Assembly (NCBI GenBank): GCA_022457155.1
Contig: JAJGOT010000194.1
Coordinates: forward strand, 186,001 to 250,000
Direction of reading: 5' to 3'
From: Cladopsammia gracilis
Taxonomy: Eukaryota > Cnidaria > Anthozoa > Scleractinia > Dendrophylliidae
DNA: 64,000 nt
Part shown: positions 32,271 through 43,189 of the stretch, one piece after another
Position numbering within the stretch: position 1 is the first letter of the stretch
How the letters are laid out: each line of letters begins with the position of its first letter
The notes under the pieces: model-generated
Database searches by the model: none
Seen by the model: the letters and a program-made list of their open reading frames with translations, nothing else
Told to the model about the DNA's origin: nothing
Program-made: the position numbers and the translations under genes

Positions 32271-32919
32271 TACACTATACATTGAATTTTAATTACTGTT
32301 CACAAGGAGAAGTTTCACCAGACATGGTCGCATAACTAATCCCAAACATTTTCATTTTCATTTTCTACATGTAGAAAACAATTTAAGAATTTTGGATGCA
32401 TTTTTATTTCTAAGTTAGACATGGAGAAAAGTCAGAGTTATTTACACGTTTCTATATATTTTTTATAGCCACTTATTGTTTAGTATTGTCTTGTTGATGC
32501 ATTTTTTTATGAAATGTTATGAAAATGTTGTATGAACATTCCTGTTGCTACAGTTAATTATGCACATTTCTAATAGCAAATTTCAATTCCTTAATCAATT
32601 TAACATTATGTAAATACAACTTGATTTGGAAATATATTTTATGATAATTTAAACAAAATTGTTTTGTACATTCAAAGAAAGCCAAGTTGACTAGAATTAG
32701 CTTTTGTAGGGACTGTTCAATCTGAAATAGAAAATACATTTAAAAAAATGCAGAGACTAAATGTATTGCTCTTATGCCTTGAAATACACAACGATGTCAT
32801 CTATGTACAGTGCAGGAGTAGTTTCCCATTTCATTGACATGTTAACAGTTCTCAAATGAACCTGCCCCAGTCTCTAAACTGTATATCTAGTCACCTTGGC
32901 ATAGTTTTACATGAAAATA
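32271..32919. other. Spacer between convergent ISL2EU genes
   Basis: AT-rich 3' UTR sequence of the two convergent genes. No other feature seen. Confidence 0.6.
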
Positions 32920-34338
32920 TCAAACACAGAGTGGTGGAAGCAAATTGCACAATGCACAGCAGACACGAACAATATCATCAGCCAGGGGAAGCAGGGTAAT
33001 AGGCAGTTCATTTTTTAGAATAAGAAAAACTTTCAGCCGTCCAATAGCTTGTTCAACATAAATTCTCACATTTGCAATGTTTGATGTCTCTTTGACATCA
33101 CGTGGTAGCATTTGCATAGATGATGCACAACTAGGTGGAATGCATAATGTTGCCATGTGCATCATCAAGTCCTCTCGGATTTTAAAACCCCTGTCTGCCA
33201 TGACTTCATCGTAAGGCTCAATCATTTTTAAAAACCCACTATTCCTTACAATAAAAATATCAGATGCCCTGCCTCCATAACATGGTGAAACATATGAAAT
33301 TGCTCCATTTGGGGTGATGGCAACAAGGACTTTGAAAGTGTAGTGGTGCTTGTACTCACTCCATAGTGTTGCTGCCAGGTCAAGTCCACTTGGAGTTTCT
33401 GTGAAGCACTCAAAACAGTCAATTACACATCTCACTTTGGGATAAAGCTTTTTAAAGCAGTATGGGAGGGTTTTCTTGATCTGTTGTCGACTAGGCCACA
33501 CAATTAAAACGGAGAGTTCCTTGGACATGAGCTTAACCCAAGTTATAAAAACACTACTGACAGTGGAAGCTGACACATGGAACCTGAACCCTAAATCAAA
33601 AGTTAGAAGAGCTAGCCTTAGTTTCATAAGAGTCAGTAAAAACTCCTGTTCAAGTCGAAGCTTCCTCTCTGGCCCAGGTCTTCCTTTGAGATAACCAGTT
33701 GCTAACTCAAAAGGAGAGGGAGGTTGAGACGATTCTTTTGTTGTTTGTTTTCCACCCCTCCAATATTGCATAAACCGAGCCTTTGGGCTCAAATAATCGA
33801 ACAAGAACTCGAATGCTTTCGGTGATGGCAGACCTGTGTAGACTTTTACTTCCATTTCTCTTGTCAACTGCTCGAACTGCATTGGAACTGAAACGGAGTA
33901 ATCTGTATCTGCTTCCATTTCTTCATCACTATCACTCTCCTCAGGATCCTGCTTTGACTCTTTGGAGCTAGGGAACAGGCTTCTTGCAGAACCAGCTTCT
34001 TGTAACTTGTTCGCTTTCCTTTTCTTGGGTGATTTTTTCTGCAGGTAATCCGAAACAGTCATAAAAATAGACGGAAAATCCGTTTTAGGGTTTTCAGGAG
34101 TTCTTCGTCCACATGGGAAATGATTTGAACACACGAAAGTCCCACTAGCACCAGGGGAAGGATTGAAGGAATCACTTCGAGTCTTCGCCACTTGTTTTCG
34201 CCATATTTCGGCAAGTTTAGGATTGGTTGGCCACTTGTGATATACTAAATTCTCCACATGAGATCTGACAAAAGCAAGGTCGGGATATCTTTTATCGTTA
34301 TCGCAAAAACCTACCGCACAACGAGCGTGTTTTGGCAT
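32920..34338 (-). CDS. ISL2EU transposase (THAP + DDE_Tnp_4)
   Basis: An intact frame of 472 codons starting ATG at 34,338. The N-terminal THAP zinc finger has C7 and C12, the HKWP motif (34-37), W46 and C70-x2-H73. A basic patch, KKSPKKRKANK (101-111), is a likely nuclear localisation signal, followed by an acidic linker. The catalytic domain has the DDE_Tnp_4 layout: D307 in CVIDCFE, D382 in VMADRGF, and E429 in RIYVEQAIGRLK. SEYKHHYTFKVLVAITPNG and SPCYGGRASD lie between the two aspartates, as in this family. It would bind the TIRs and cut and join DNA in the nucleus. No frameshift or stop is seen. Confidence 0.93.
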   Translation of the reverse strand: MPKHARCAVGFCDNDKRYPDLAFVRSHVENLVYHKWPTNPKLAEIWRKQVAKTRSDSFNPSPGASGTFVCSNHFPCGRRTPENPKTDFPSIFMTVSDYLQKKSPKKRKANKLQEAGSARSLFPSSKESKQDPEESDSDEEMEADTDYSVSVPMQFEQLTREMEVKVYTGLPSPKAFEFLFDYLSPKARFMQYWRGGKQTTKESSQPPSPFELATGYLKGRPGPERKLRLEQEFLLTLMKLRLALLTFDLGFRFHVSASTVSSVFITWVKLMSKELSVLIVWPSRQQIKKTLPYCFKKLYPKVRCVIDCFECFTETPSGLDLAATLWSEYKHHYTFKVLVAITPNGAISYVSPCYGGRASDIFIVRNSGFLKMIEPYDEVMADRGFKIREDLMMHMATLCIPPSCASSMQMLPRDVKETSNIANVRIYVEQAIGRLKVFLILKNELPITLLPLADDIVRVCCALCNLLPPLCV

Positions 34339-34363
34339 GTTAACAGATTATTCAGCTGTGTCT

Positions 34364-34449
34364 CCATTTGCATTTTATGCTCGGCCGCGCGCTCGCCCCA
34401 GTAGTTTTGCACCCCCGGCAACATGGCGGCGTTAACCTTGAAAAGGTCT
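34364..34449 (-). repeat. Right TIR of the ISL2EU element
   Basis: Inverted copy of 29843-29929, lying just upstream of the transposase ATG, so it probably doubles as its promoter region. AT follows at 34450-34451. Confidence 0.9.
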
Positions 34450-34451
34450 AT

Positions 34452-36520
34452 ACCGTACTTCCTTCATCGCACCATCTAATACAACGCCAGAATCTTCCAG
34501 AGTTGATCACAACCAAAAGCGAGGAAAAGAATCGATCTGCATATCGAGAATGGTTGTTCCTGTCATCTTGACGTGCGTCTTTACCGTGAAGCATTTTTAG
34601 TTAATAGCTGCACTTTTTTCACCAGTGATTCAAAACTGAAAAACGATGATTTTGTTCAATGGACAAAAGGTTGTAACAAAATCGCTTTCATCAAAACAGA
34701 ATGAAGCTGTTGCCATAAAAAACATTGTGATGTAACTTTTTTTAGAAAGCGCGCGCTGGTGTTGTGCGCGCGCCCGTCACGCGCGATGTTTCACCGAAAA
34801 ATTTAACGGCGATTTTTAACGAAATAGCAAAATTTCGCTTCGCTTATTTTCACATTAAATCGCCAAATGCCACCAAATATACAACTTGGTTGGATAAAAA
34901 GATTCTATAGAGCCAAACAAAAGCAGTCGTTTGGAGATAAAGTGCAGGATTGCAAAGATTGAAGTGGATTACAGTTCATTAAATTTGATTTATTGACAGG
35001 CGGTCAAGAAATCAAACTTGCCATTCTTGTGAAATTTTTACCTTTCTAGCCGTTATTTTGTCTGTTTAGTTCACATTCCTTTGCTTCTATTATTTTTGGC
35101 GATAGTTTCTTCCAATTTTAAGGTAACAAGGAGCCCGATGGGCTTCGAAACTGGCTCGTTTGGTCCCAGTTTCCACCCGGTTTTCATTTTAGAGTTTTAT
35201 TAGCAATCCACAATATACAATCTAGTATCTATCAATATGCACAGTCCAGTCCACATATTTACGGTAATAGGGCTATTTTAAAAAAAAATTCCTGCACAGC
35301 AAAAGTAAAGAAAAAAAAATAATGCACAGCGAGCGAAAGGAAAAAAGGTATGGAACAATCCCGAAAGAAATTCTTGCACAACATCCGAGACGGAAAAAAA
35401 ATTCATGATCAGTTTGCCCAACACCGCCTCCTCCCCCACCCCCCACAAAAATAACATCGTCCACCTTTAGTAGGCTACAATTTCAGGTCTATATTTTTTC
35501 TCTGATCGACTCGGTACTGTTAGAAAAAACATAAGTTTAGAACTTTGTATATTTTTTTTCGCTTTAAAATCCTTGAAACCACCTACTACAAGGAATCAGG
35601 ATTGTTTAAGCACAGGCATTTTGGAGAATCGGTGATGGGGTTTCGAATAAACAAGATCGATCAAATAGCGTGACATAAATACGAGATGTATGGAATTTGA
35701 ACGTGACTCCACGGAGTAATGCTTGAGAATTGTTTACTCAGCAGTTCTGTGACCTGCCGGGACGTGTTTTATTCAACGATTTATTCGATCTAAACTCGAC
35801 TGTTTGACAATTGATTTGGTTAGAAAAATTCAACTCGCTTTCCTTTTACCAGAAATAGATCACATCCGAAAATCACAGAGATTTAATTTTTAACAATTCC
35901 GTCGAAATTAGAACAGTAAATATTTGAATTATAGTTGCCGACATCACTGATTACGCCATTTCTGAAAACCGGAAGTAAACTAGGTATGGTGTTGGCCGCA
36001 GCAAAAGCGATTCCCGGGGCAGGTGACCCGACAGGCCGAAAAAAAAGAGGGTATTTTAAGGACTGACTCGTCGCAGAGCGACGAGCCAGTTAATAAAGTA
36101 AGCTTAAAGCAAGCTCCTGGCCATATTCATGAAAACACGATATTTCTTTTGGGACAAGAAAAACCATATTTTTCTTAGGGGGTGGGTGGGGGCTATATTA
36201 GGGCAAGAGAGGAAAAGGTAAAAGGGCTAAGCAGAAGACTGATGCAGTGGACGACAATCTGATTGCGAAGCGGGGGTGGGCATATCTCGTCCACCCCTCC
36301 CCTCCCCTCCCCTCCTTTTCTTATTTTGTCCTTTGTCCCAGGCCCTTCCCTTGCCTGCCTTTTTGACCCAGAGAGTTGCCTGCAAAGGATCCGGAAAGAT
36401 TATGGCAGTAAGACTGTGAATGGATTAAACAAGGGAGGAAAAAGGGCGGATCTAGTAGAGTTGAGCATCTAACAGTTTAACTCCGGGTCTCACCCATTCA
36501 GCAGAGTGTGGAGCCCGCAA
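34452..36520. other. Intergenic, low-complexity patches
   Basis: No gene supported. A-rich and C-rich repeat remnants lie at 35,276-35,460, CCCCT runs at 36,292-36,315, and ACGAGCCAGTT (36,080) is the complement of AACTGGCTCGT (35,142), possibly the ends of a 0.95-kb repeat. Confidence 0.4.
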
Positions 36521-36523
36521 TAC

Positions 36524-36701
36524 AATAGCCCTTTTCCGAGTTGCTCTTAGCCTCCTTTTCAAACCGAGGCCAAGTGCAAAACCATTCCTATGAAACTGAG
36601 TTTTCTTTCACTTGCAAATAAAACTTCTTTCCAGATGAATGGTTTTGCACTTGGCCTTGGTTTGAAAAGTTGCTAAAAAGCAACTCGGAAATGGGCTATT
36701 A
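36524..36701. mobile_element. Foldback MITE, AATAGCCC ends
   Basis: Starts AATAGCCCTTTTCCGAGTTG and ends in its near complement. A second inverted pair around GCCAAGTGCAAAACCATTC lies inside. Non-coding. Confidence 0.8.
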
Positions 36702-37166
36702 TTGTCAGGGTTCGTACAAAATGTTGGTATTATGAAAAAGACAGAAAATTAACCATGACTGGTTCCTGTTCAAAGCGTACAGAAATACTGCTTAATTGGC
36801 ACAGACTCCATACTTTTTAATAAATTTTAGTCTGAAATAGGGTTACGGTTTCAAGACCTTGGGAGCATGTGCCCACCAAAATTCCGCAGGGTAGAAATTG
36901 GCTCAGATTCAGTGGTTAAAATTACACAGTCAACTTTATTATTGTTCAATTTTATAACAACACAATTTTGCAATGGACCTGTCTACAAATTTTATCCACA
37001 AGAACTTTTCAATTCTTCCACTCCTTTTAAACACAGCAGCACATGCATCAAACGTCATGAAATCAAGACAACTTGGTCATAAGATCTGAAACAAATAACA
37101 GGCTATTTTACTTTTTTTGTGCTAAATTTGGAAGTTTAGTTAGGATGGGAAACTATCAATACGATA

Positions 37167-37271
37167 GAAAAATTCATCACCTGACGAGTGCATTCCATGT
37201 TAAATTTCACGCGAAAAACCGATTCAAGTGAAATTTGACATGGAATTCACAAGTCTTGCAATGAATTTTTC
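37167..37271. mobile_element. Foldback MITE, 44-bp arms
   Basis: Arms begin GAAAAATTCAT and contain ATTCCATG and AAATTTCAC. About 8 differences between arms. Confidence 0.75.
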
Positions 37272-37448
37272 TTGAATCGCGATGTCAAAGAAAAACAATG
37301 TTTCCAGCGAGAAAGCCATTTCAAACCCATCTGTCAAGAGCTAGTGAATAGAAATCAAGACTGATTCAAAATCACGGTGAATAACACACTCTTAGGAGAG
37401 AGCCTTGTGGTACATGTAGCGACAAATGTTAGTTAAATGTTTATAATA

Positions 37449-37589
37449 ATAATTGGAACTGAGTGGAGTGCAATTTAGTCTGAAATCATACGTGTGATTT
37501 CAAAATCGAACGAGCGTGCAGTGCGAGTTCGATCTGAAATCACAAGTATGATTTCAGACCAAAATTGCACGACACGAAGTTCAATTACC
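37449..37589. mobile_element. Foldback MITE with GTGCAATTT ends
   Basis: Arms of about 60 bp share GTCTGAAATCATAC, TGTGATTTCA and ATCGAAC and meet at a GAGCGTGCAGTGC centre. Non-coding. Confidence 0.8.
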
Positions 37590-37962
37590 ACTTTATTACA
37601 TCCATTTTGAAATTGCACAATTTAAGCTTCCAAATACAGGATTTTAGTGAGTACCAATATTTTATTGATCCAGTAGCTGGTTTGTAAAAAAGCGGAACCG
37701 GCAACGCTTTTACAACTCTTTTTCTATGCAAAACAGAAAGACTTAGACGTCATGTGTCAAAGATGCGATTTAGAGCAAAAAAAGTGCAATTTAGAGCAAA
37801 GCTGCGATTTACATGTAGACCAAAAAATAGTGCGATTCAGGAATAAATCGCACTGCTGAGAGCCAATCAGATTGCAAGGATCATGTTAATGTATGTATAT
37901 GATTAGTACTTTGACCACTCTTGTAATTTAGCTGAGAAGCTATGAAAAGAGTAATTAAACTG

Positions 37963-37964
<2 letters not shown>

Positions 37965-38005
<41 letters not shown>
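37965..38005. repeat. (ATT)n microsatellite
   Basis: About 13 ATT units after GATTATT. Confidence 0.95.
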
Positions 38006-38007
<2 letters not shown>

Positions 38008-38009
38008 AA

Positions 38010-39240
38010 TAAATCTGTAAATTCCATTTTATGTCCAAAACTGATGCTGTTTGTACACTAAAGTACATAATGTGGACTGTGGAGCCAAACTGTGAACGTT
38101 TGAAGTTTGTTACACGGCTGTCATTAAGAGCCGGGGGCAGGGGATTTCCCCCGGCTTCTATGAGCATGAACCCTGGCTACTTTGGTATAGGAACCAAAAG
38201 AAAAATAAAACCAAAAGAACTTCCTAACTGTTGAATTCCCACTTACTAATTACATATACCCGGAAACTTGAAATCTTAGTGACAGCCCTGTTGTTATCAC
38301 CGACCGGTACGTTAATAAGAATTTCATCACAACAATAAGTAAACACCACACTATGGGGGAAAAACCTTTGGACAACAAAGAAGGCAACATTTGTGAGTGC
38401 TGATGGATTACATGTAGTAATTAAAATTAGTAAAAATTTTATGTTTATCTTGCCGTGGTCAATCACTTCAATTCATAAGTTGATGACAAAGGATCCGGAC
38501 GCGCATTTCCGCTTGAGAAGGAATATTTTTATTCTTGCTTCATCTTCGCGACTCATTGATGTTACATGTAAGTTCTTAAAATACCAGATGACTTATCATT
38601 ATTGCCTTTTGTTCCTCCTATACTTTTTACACTGGATTTCTTTGATACTGTACAAGACAGGAGTTGGGATACAAGTTTTGCTTTTGAGATAAGAAGTACT
38701 GTACTTCAGACAGCATCCTTGTTTATTTTTAAAGCAACCAGGCAGCCGTTTCAGTGTATAATATAAATTGCTTTTGATTAGCTCAGTACAGTATGCTTGT
38801 TTTCATAAACTTCTTTGTTTAATTTAGACATGCTTTTTCTAAGCATGAAATATCGGTTTTTTCCATTAGCTTGCTCGCTTCTTGTAGGACTGCAGTGCGA
38901 ATGGCTTCTTCACTCTCTACAAAAGTTCACATTTTGGTTAAAATTGTGAAAAACAGGAATTCACTCAAGAAAAATTTATCATTTGTGAATGGCACATCTG
39001 TATTTTTTGCCTCAAATCAAAGCTTACTATTTTAAAAGAAAGTATACGTACTATATCATCCTACGAAGATGCCATGCTATATCACTCCTCAGGTGTGCAA
39101 TTTCACACTACATGTAAATACCCTCACTTCATTAGCCAATAAGAATGCGAGTTTTCTTTGATATAGACAAATACATTCATGTATGTGATTCAACTGGAAA
39201 GGGCACTGCAAAATTTGCAAACCTTGTAAATTTAAACATT
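38010..39240. other. Intergenic region downstream of COX5A
   Basis: No supported gene. A small GC-rich hairpin (GCCGGGGGCAGGGG...CCCCCGGC) lies at 38,130-38,155. Short frames at 38.2-38.7 kb have no recognisable domain. Confidence 0.4.
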
Positions 39241-39246
39241 AATTAA

Positions 39247-39252
39247 TTTATT
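39247..39252 (-). terminator. Candidate COX5A polyadenylation signal
   Basis: AATAAA on the minus strand, about 270 bp after the COX5A stop codon. Position and spacing fit; no transcript evidence. Confidence 0.4.
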
Positions 39253-39520
39253 AATAAATGTTTCTATGACAGTTTCAACCTTTGTTGCATACTGGAATTG
39301 CAAGATATCTGCAACTCCCTACGAATACAAATGTATAGACATGTCACATGTATATTCACGTATATTCAAGCTTTTAGCCAGCAGGGTGTCCAGGCGTCCT
39401 ATGGACGCCCACTTTTTGAACAATTTCATGAACATTGCACAGCGTATATTATATCTAAAGTTGCTTCTTCCACAAAATTTCGGAAAATCATGCTCTCCAT
39501 ACCACATACCTTGTAGAACA

Positions 39521-39782
39521 TTATGCTAAACCTAGTTCTTCTGGGGTGGAAAGACCCAATTCATCGATAGTGGGCTTGAGTTCCGTCAAAATGTAGTTGT
39601 AGATTTCACTGCTGTCAGCGCTTTTAGACTTGACAGCTTCTAGAATCCTAACAGTCATAGGATAGTCATTCAAGCGACGGCAAGCGTGCATCATGGCAAT
39701 GAGGATCTTTGGTTCGGGAACCATGTCTTTTCCATAGAGTTCATTCAACCCATTACGCAACTCCCAGCCATCAATGTCTGGT
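39521..39782 (-). CDS. COX5A: Cytochrome c oxidase subunit 5A, exon 3 (main domain)
   Basis: COX5A is a nuclear-encoded subunit of mitochondrial complex IV, on the matrix side of the inner membrane. This exon encodes [20 protein letters not shown], the diagnostic [20 protein letters not shown], then [11 protein letters not shown] and the C-terminal [12 protein letters not shown]. These align with the human protein without gaps as far as I can recall. The acceptor TATTTTAG precedes an A that completes the split arginine codon AG|A from exon 2. The three exons total 408 nt, or 135 residues plus stop, close to the usual length of about 140-150. Confidence 0.95.
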
Positions 39783-40272
39783 CTAAAATATCAAATAACA
39801 TGGAGAGAAAATTAAAATGAGCAGTTTTTAATTGTTTGTCGTAAAACTAACTAGAACCAAAGCAATTACTCCCGGCTGACAAAGTGCTTGAAACGGGAAA
39901 CTGCTGTGTCATTTAAGATCTTATTTGTAATGAAACTTATATTGATGTGCCATATCTTTCTAAATTTCTGCATGCGAGTAACACTTGTTTTTACTCTGTA
40001 TATAGCTATTTTGTGGATTGTTTTAGGGCTTGGGGGATTAAAGAAATGTCAAAATTGCAAAATTAAATAACTTTTTGTTCACTTTTTTACTGGAATCACG
40101 GAAATTAATACTCTCGAAATACAGCTCCCAAATTTTCCTGAAATTAACTACATGTAGGTGCGAAAAATAATAACAATAAGGCAGAAGCACCAGCAGGATA
40201 CATGTACTTCTGCATTCTGCAAAGACTCTAAGGCAGTCTACAGGTGTACATGTAGTAGTGTAATAAACTTGC

Positions 40273-40354
40273 CTTTCAAAATAAGCCTTCCACCTGGCAT
40301 CAAATGCCTCATCTGTCTCCTTTGGTTTGCTACTCATCTTGCGTGAGGCAACAA
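40273..40354 (-). CDS. COX5A: COX5A exon 2
   Basis: Encodes VVASRKMSSKPKETDEAFDA and RWKAYFE, the start of the mature protein (compare the conserved ETDEEFDARW). The acceptor is ATGTCAG. The donor reads GAAAG/GCAAGT, a GC-AG intron, and phase is kept on both sides: G|TT before and AG|A after. Confidence 0.92.
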
Positions 40355-40507
40355 CTGACATTCAAAAACAATAATTACTATTGATATTAATCTTGAAAAC
40401 CTGAATCAGTGACCACTAGGAGCAATTACAGAATGCAGGGCCACTTTGGTCCACCTCATTTACATGTGTCAGAACTTTTTTTAGAACAGGTACATGTATC
40501 ACACAAT

Positions 40508-41017
40508 GGCTGTGGCCGCACTTGGTGAGTTAACTGGGTTATTTTTTAGAAACCTGGTTAAAATTCCAAAATAAAATAACTCGGTAAAAAGGTGTTTGTA
40601 ATTGTTTGTAATGGGTTATTGTTTTTGAGCAGTCGAACTCAGAAGGTTGAACTTTGTATGTGAGAGATCATGTTATCATTTGCTATACATATATTCTGTA
40701 TTTTTTTGTGACATTGTTACATGTAAGTTTCATCTGATGTGAACAAGGAACAAAATAAGCCTGCAAAGCATCCATGAGGCAGCAGCCATGACAATAAGGC
40801 AGTGAGAGTGGCACAAAACAATAGGATTAATGAGCCAAGGTTTTGTGCTGCTCTCGCTGCCGCCAATCTTTCGTGTTCAACGTTCAACCTTCTGAAGTGC
40901 GGCCACTCAAAAAAATCATCTCGGTTATTTCATTACAAACATCTTTTCACAGAGTTATTTTATTTTGGAATTTCTAAAAAAACCAACCCAGTTAACTCAT
41001 CAAGTGCGGCGGCAGCC
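40508..41017. mobile_element. Non-autonomous DNA transposon in COX5A intron 1, about 130-bp TIRs
   Basis: Left arm 40508-40650 and right arm 40875-41017 are diverged inverted copies that share GAGTTAACTGGGTT, AATTCCAAAATAAAATAACT and CAGAAGGTTGAAC. AAT flanks both ends and may be the target duplication. No coding frame. Confidence 0.75.
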
Positions 41018-41649
41018 AATAGGCATCACCTTAGAGTTCCGAAGTATCGGCCCCCAAAAGTAACAGATAATCAAACGTGAAGTTAATTTTCGGACCTTTC
41101 TAGTTATTTCCGAAAGAAATGGCCCCACGAAAGTACTGGTCCAATCAAAAGTATCTATACTAGTTTTGAGGACCAACGTCTCCATGTAGATGGAATAGCT
41201 TAGTGTTTTACTGAACAAGAATGCTGAGGAATGCCGAGGAATCAATGAGAGAGAGAGAATTCAAGTGGCATTATACTTATTCCGTGGTTGTGGTTATCAT
41301 CTTTTTTTTTTCAATTACTGGCATATTTCTAATAACCCGACGCTATTGCATTGTTTTCTTCAGCAGGATTGAACTGTCACATTGTACATGTATTTCTGTC
41401 AACACACCGTCTGGTGCAGAAACAGTGTCCAACAGTCAAGGCTGGATTGCCAACTCAACTACATGTAAGTCCATGTGGCTAGTGGACTTTTTCCTCAGCA
41501 GATTAACCTGTGACATTGCAACCACCCTATCTGGTGCAGAAACAGTGTATAATTACGTAAAACGTACATGTCAAAATATTCTAGCACCCTGGGGTTTCAT
41601 ACAGATGCTATGTAAACTGTTTAACCAGCAGCGTTAATACAATGTTATC

Positions 41650-42085
41650 TAACTTGGGGTGGCAAGATCTTGAGATACGAAGGAAGATCATTGATTTGAC
41701 ATTGTTTTTTAAGATCAAGACAGGAAATGTACGGATATCTTTCCCGGATGATCTTCGCGCGGTGGTCTGTCCCTACTTGACACGAGCTAGTGTACAGCAC
41801 CCATTCCAATACTAACGTTATTCATCTAATGTTAACGCCCACAAGTTTTCTTTTTTTGTAAGAACTGTTCCCGCTTGGAACGCTTTGTCTCCAGCTTTTG
41901 TATGTGCTGACTCTGTTGCTGCGTTTCATTCAAGTATTTGTAACAATTTCACGTATTGACGATTTTTTTTTTTTTTTCGCTGTCAATGTCATGAGCTTCC
42001 GTGTTCTGACCGCCCATTGCCGGATTAGCTTGCTAAAGGCAATTATGTTAATTAAAGTTAAAGTTAAAGACTTATAACATTTCAA
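41650..42085 (+). mobile_element. LINE 3' fragment in COX5A intron 1 (antisense to the gene)
   Basis: Translation gives LGWQDLEIRRKIIDLTLFFK, and after a stop KFSFFVRTVPAWNALSPAFV. This is the standard C-terminal tail of jockey/CR1-like LINE proteins. The tail ends in (TTAAAG)n-like repeats at 42,050-42,075. Interrupted by stops, so inactive. Confidence 0.75.
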
Positions 42086-42295
42086 ACCTATCCAGGTAAA
42101 ACTTATTCACTGAAGTTTCTTAACGAACAGACACCACTTATTCTTCGGTTCCTCATAGTACTGAAGATGTTTGCTTTCGGTTCATCTGAGTGCGTAATGC
42201 GTAAGCGTGCACGGATATCACACATACGATATTTCCAAACAATTTGAACACATTTCGTTACCCAAAAATACAAACAAAATGAAACCAAAACTCAC

Positions 42296-42359
42296 CCAGC
42301 GATGAGGAAGCTCCTCTTAAGTAGGGAGAAACCAATCGTCGAGCAGCACAACGAAGCAT
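42296..42359 (-). CDS. COX5A: COX5A exon 1 (mitochondrial presequence)
   Basis: ATG at 42,359 encodes MLRCAARRLVSPYLRGASSS, an arginine-rich, hydroxylated amphipathic presequence without acidic residues, as expected for matrix targeting. The donor is GCTGG/GTGAGT. This start is the only ATG in the exon that gives a targeting peptide in phase with exon 2. Confidence 0.9.
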
Positions 42360-42626
42360 TTTTGCCAAGTTTTCCAACAAATTTTCCTGTCCTTACCGAA
42401 TCTCAAAATGGCGACCACATAAATTACCCATAACCCCTTGCGAAAAATATGCTATACCGCTGTGACACAATACTGCAGCTGCAGGATTGCAAGCTGGCAT
42501 TTCGAAAGAGCAGAACTTTTCAACGTGCATGTAGCCAATATTTTTTTGGCTTCTTTGAAGGGTAAAGGCGTTGCTAGCCGTACAAGATGTAGCGGAAGTA
42601 CTTAATGAAACCTTGCTCAGATTTAA
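42360..42626. promoter_or_regulatory. Putative bidirectional promoter, COX5A and divergent gene
   Basis: The two start codons are 267 bp apart, head to head. The segment holds AAAATGGCGACC at 42,405, a good match to a YY1-type site in an orientation often seen near starts of nuclear-encoded respiratory genes. It also has a CTGCAGCTGCAG palindrome at 42,470-42,485. No TATA box is obvious. Transcription starts are inferred. Confidence 0.5.
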
Positions 42627-42680
42627 ATGAGCATCGCCGAGGAGAGAAATGAGTTTGATGGCGATTGGAATGGCGACGAA
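42627..42680 (+). CDS. Unknown plus-strand gene, exon 1
   Basis: ATG at 42,627 encodes an acidic 18-residue start (MSIAEERNEFDGDWNGDE) and ends at a GTGAGT donor in phase 0, matching the phase-0 acceptor of exon 2. An alternative ATG at 42,649 runs into a stop at the splice site. Six exons of this gene, at 42,627-63,206, keep phase throughout, which is strong evidence for a real gene even though I do not recognise the protein. Confidence 0.7.
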
Positions 42681-42979
42681 GTGAGTACACTCATTTAATA
42701 TTCATTAATGCAGGACAGTTGACCTTGTACATGTCTCGGTCAGCAGCTTGAGGGTTTAATTCGGTAATTATGATATTTATTGACCCGTTTAAGTTTCGTT
42801 TTATTGCTACAAGAGCTACATGTAAATAGGCAGAAACTTGAGCGCATTATCCCCTTTCAGTTTCACCATCAGACCATGTAGAGTCCATGACAATTTGGAC
42901 TTACAAGCTTTAATATATCAACTGAGTTGCTAAAGGTAAGCCACCGTAAAGAGATTCGATCGCTAGTCCTTCATATTTA

Positions 42980-43085
42980 CTCTGACAAAGGACTATCAAT
43001 CAAAATGTCAGCTTTTGAAGCTCTTTATGCTTGCCAATTTACGTTATCAACTCAGGTGATATAATAGAAACAAAACTTTCGCTGA
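42980..43085 (+). mobile_element. Penelope-like 3' tail remnant in intron 1
   Basis: Reads CTGACAAAGGACTATCAATC, AAAATGTCAGCT and then ATTTACGTTATCAACTCA. This is a decayed version of the hammerhead-like block and tail seen at 28,105-28,200. Confidence 0.5.
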
Positions 43086-43189
43086 AATAGATAAGCTTAA
43101 AGCTTACCTTAACCATGGAATTTCGAAAGTAATGGTGCTTGTTACTGTACTTTCGGAAGGGGAGACGTTACTTTTAGAATTCCATGGAT

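Larger units (their letters stand above)
29843..34449. mobile_element. Autonomous ISL2EU-type DNA transposon, 4.6 kb
   Basis: TIRs 29843-29929 and 34364-34449 are inverted copies about 93% alike, beginning AGACCTTT and containing GTTAACGCCGCCAT and CTACTGGGGCGAGCGCGCGG. The dinucleotide AT flanks both ends (29841-29842 and 34450-34451). The element carries two convergent genes, a YqaJ-type nuclease protein and a THAP/DDE transposase. That pairing is the known hallmark of ISL2EU (IS4EU) transposons. Only one frameshift, at the end of the first gene, is apparent, so the copy may be recently active. Confidence 0.9.
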
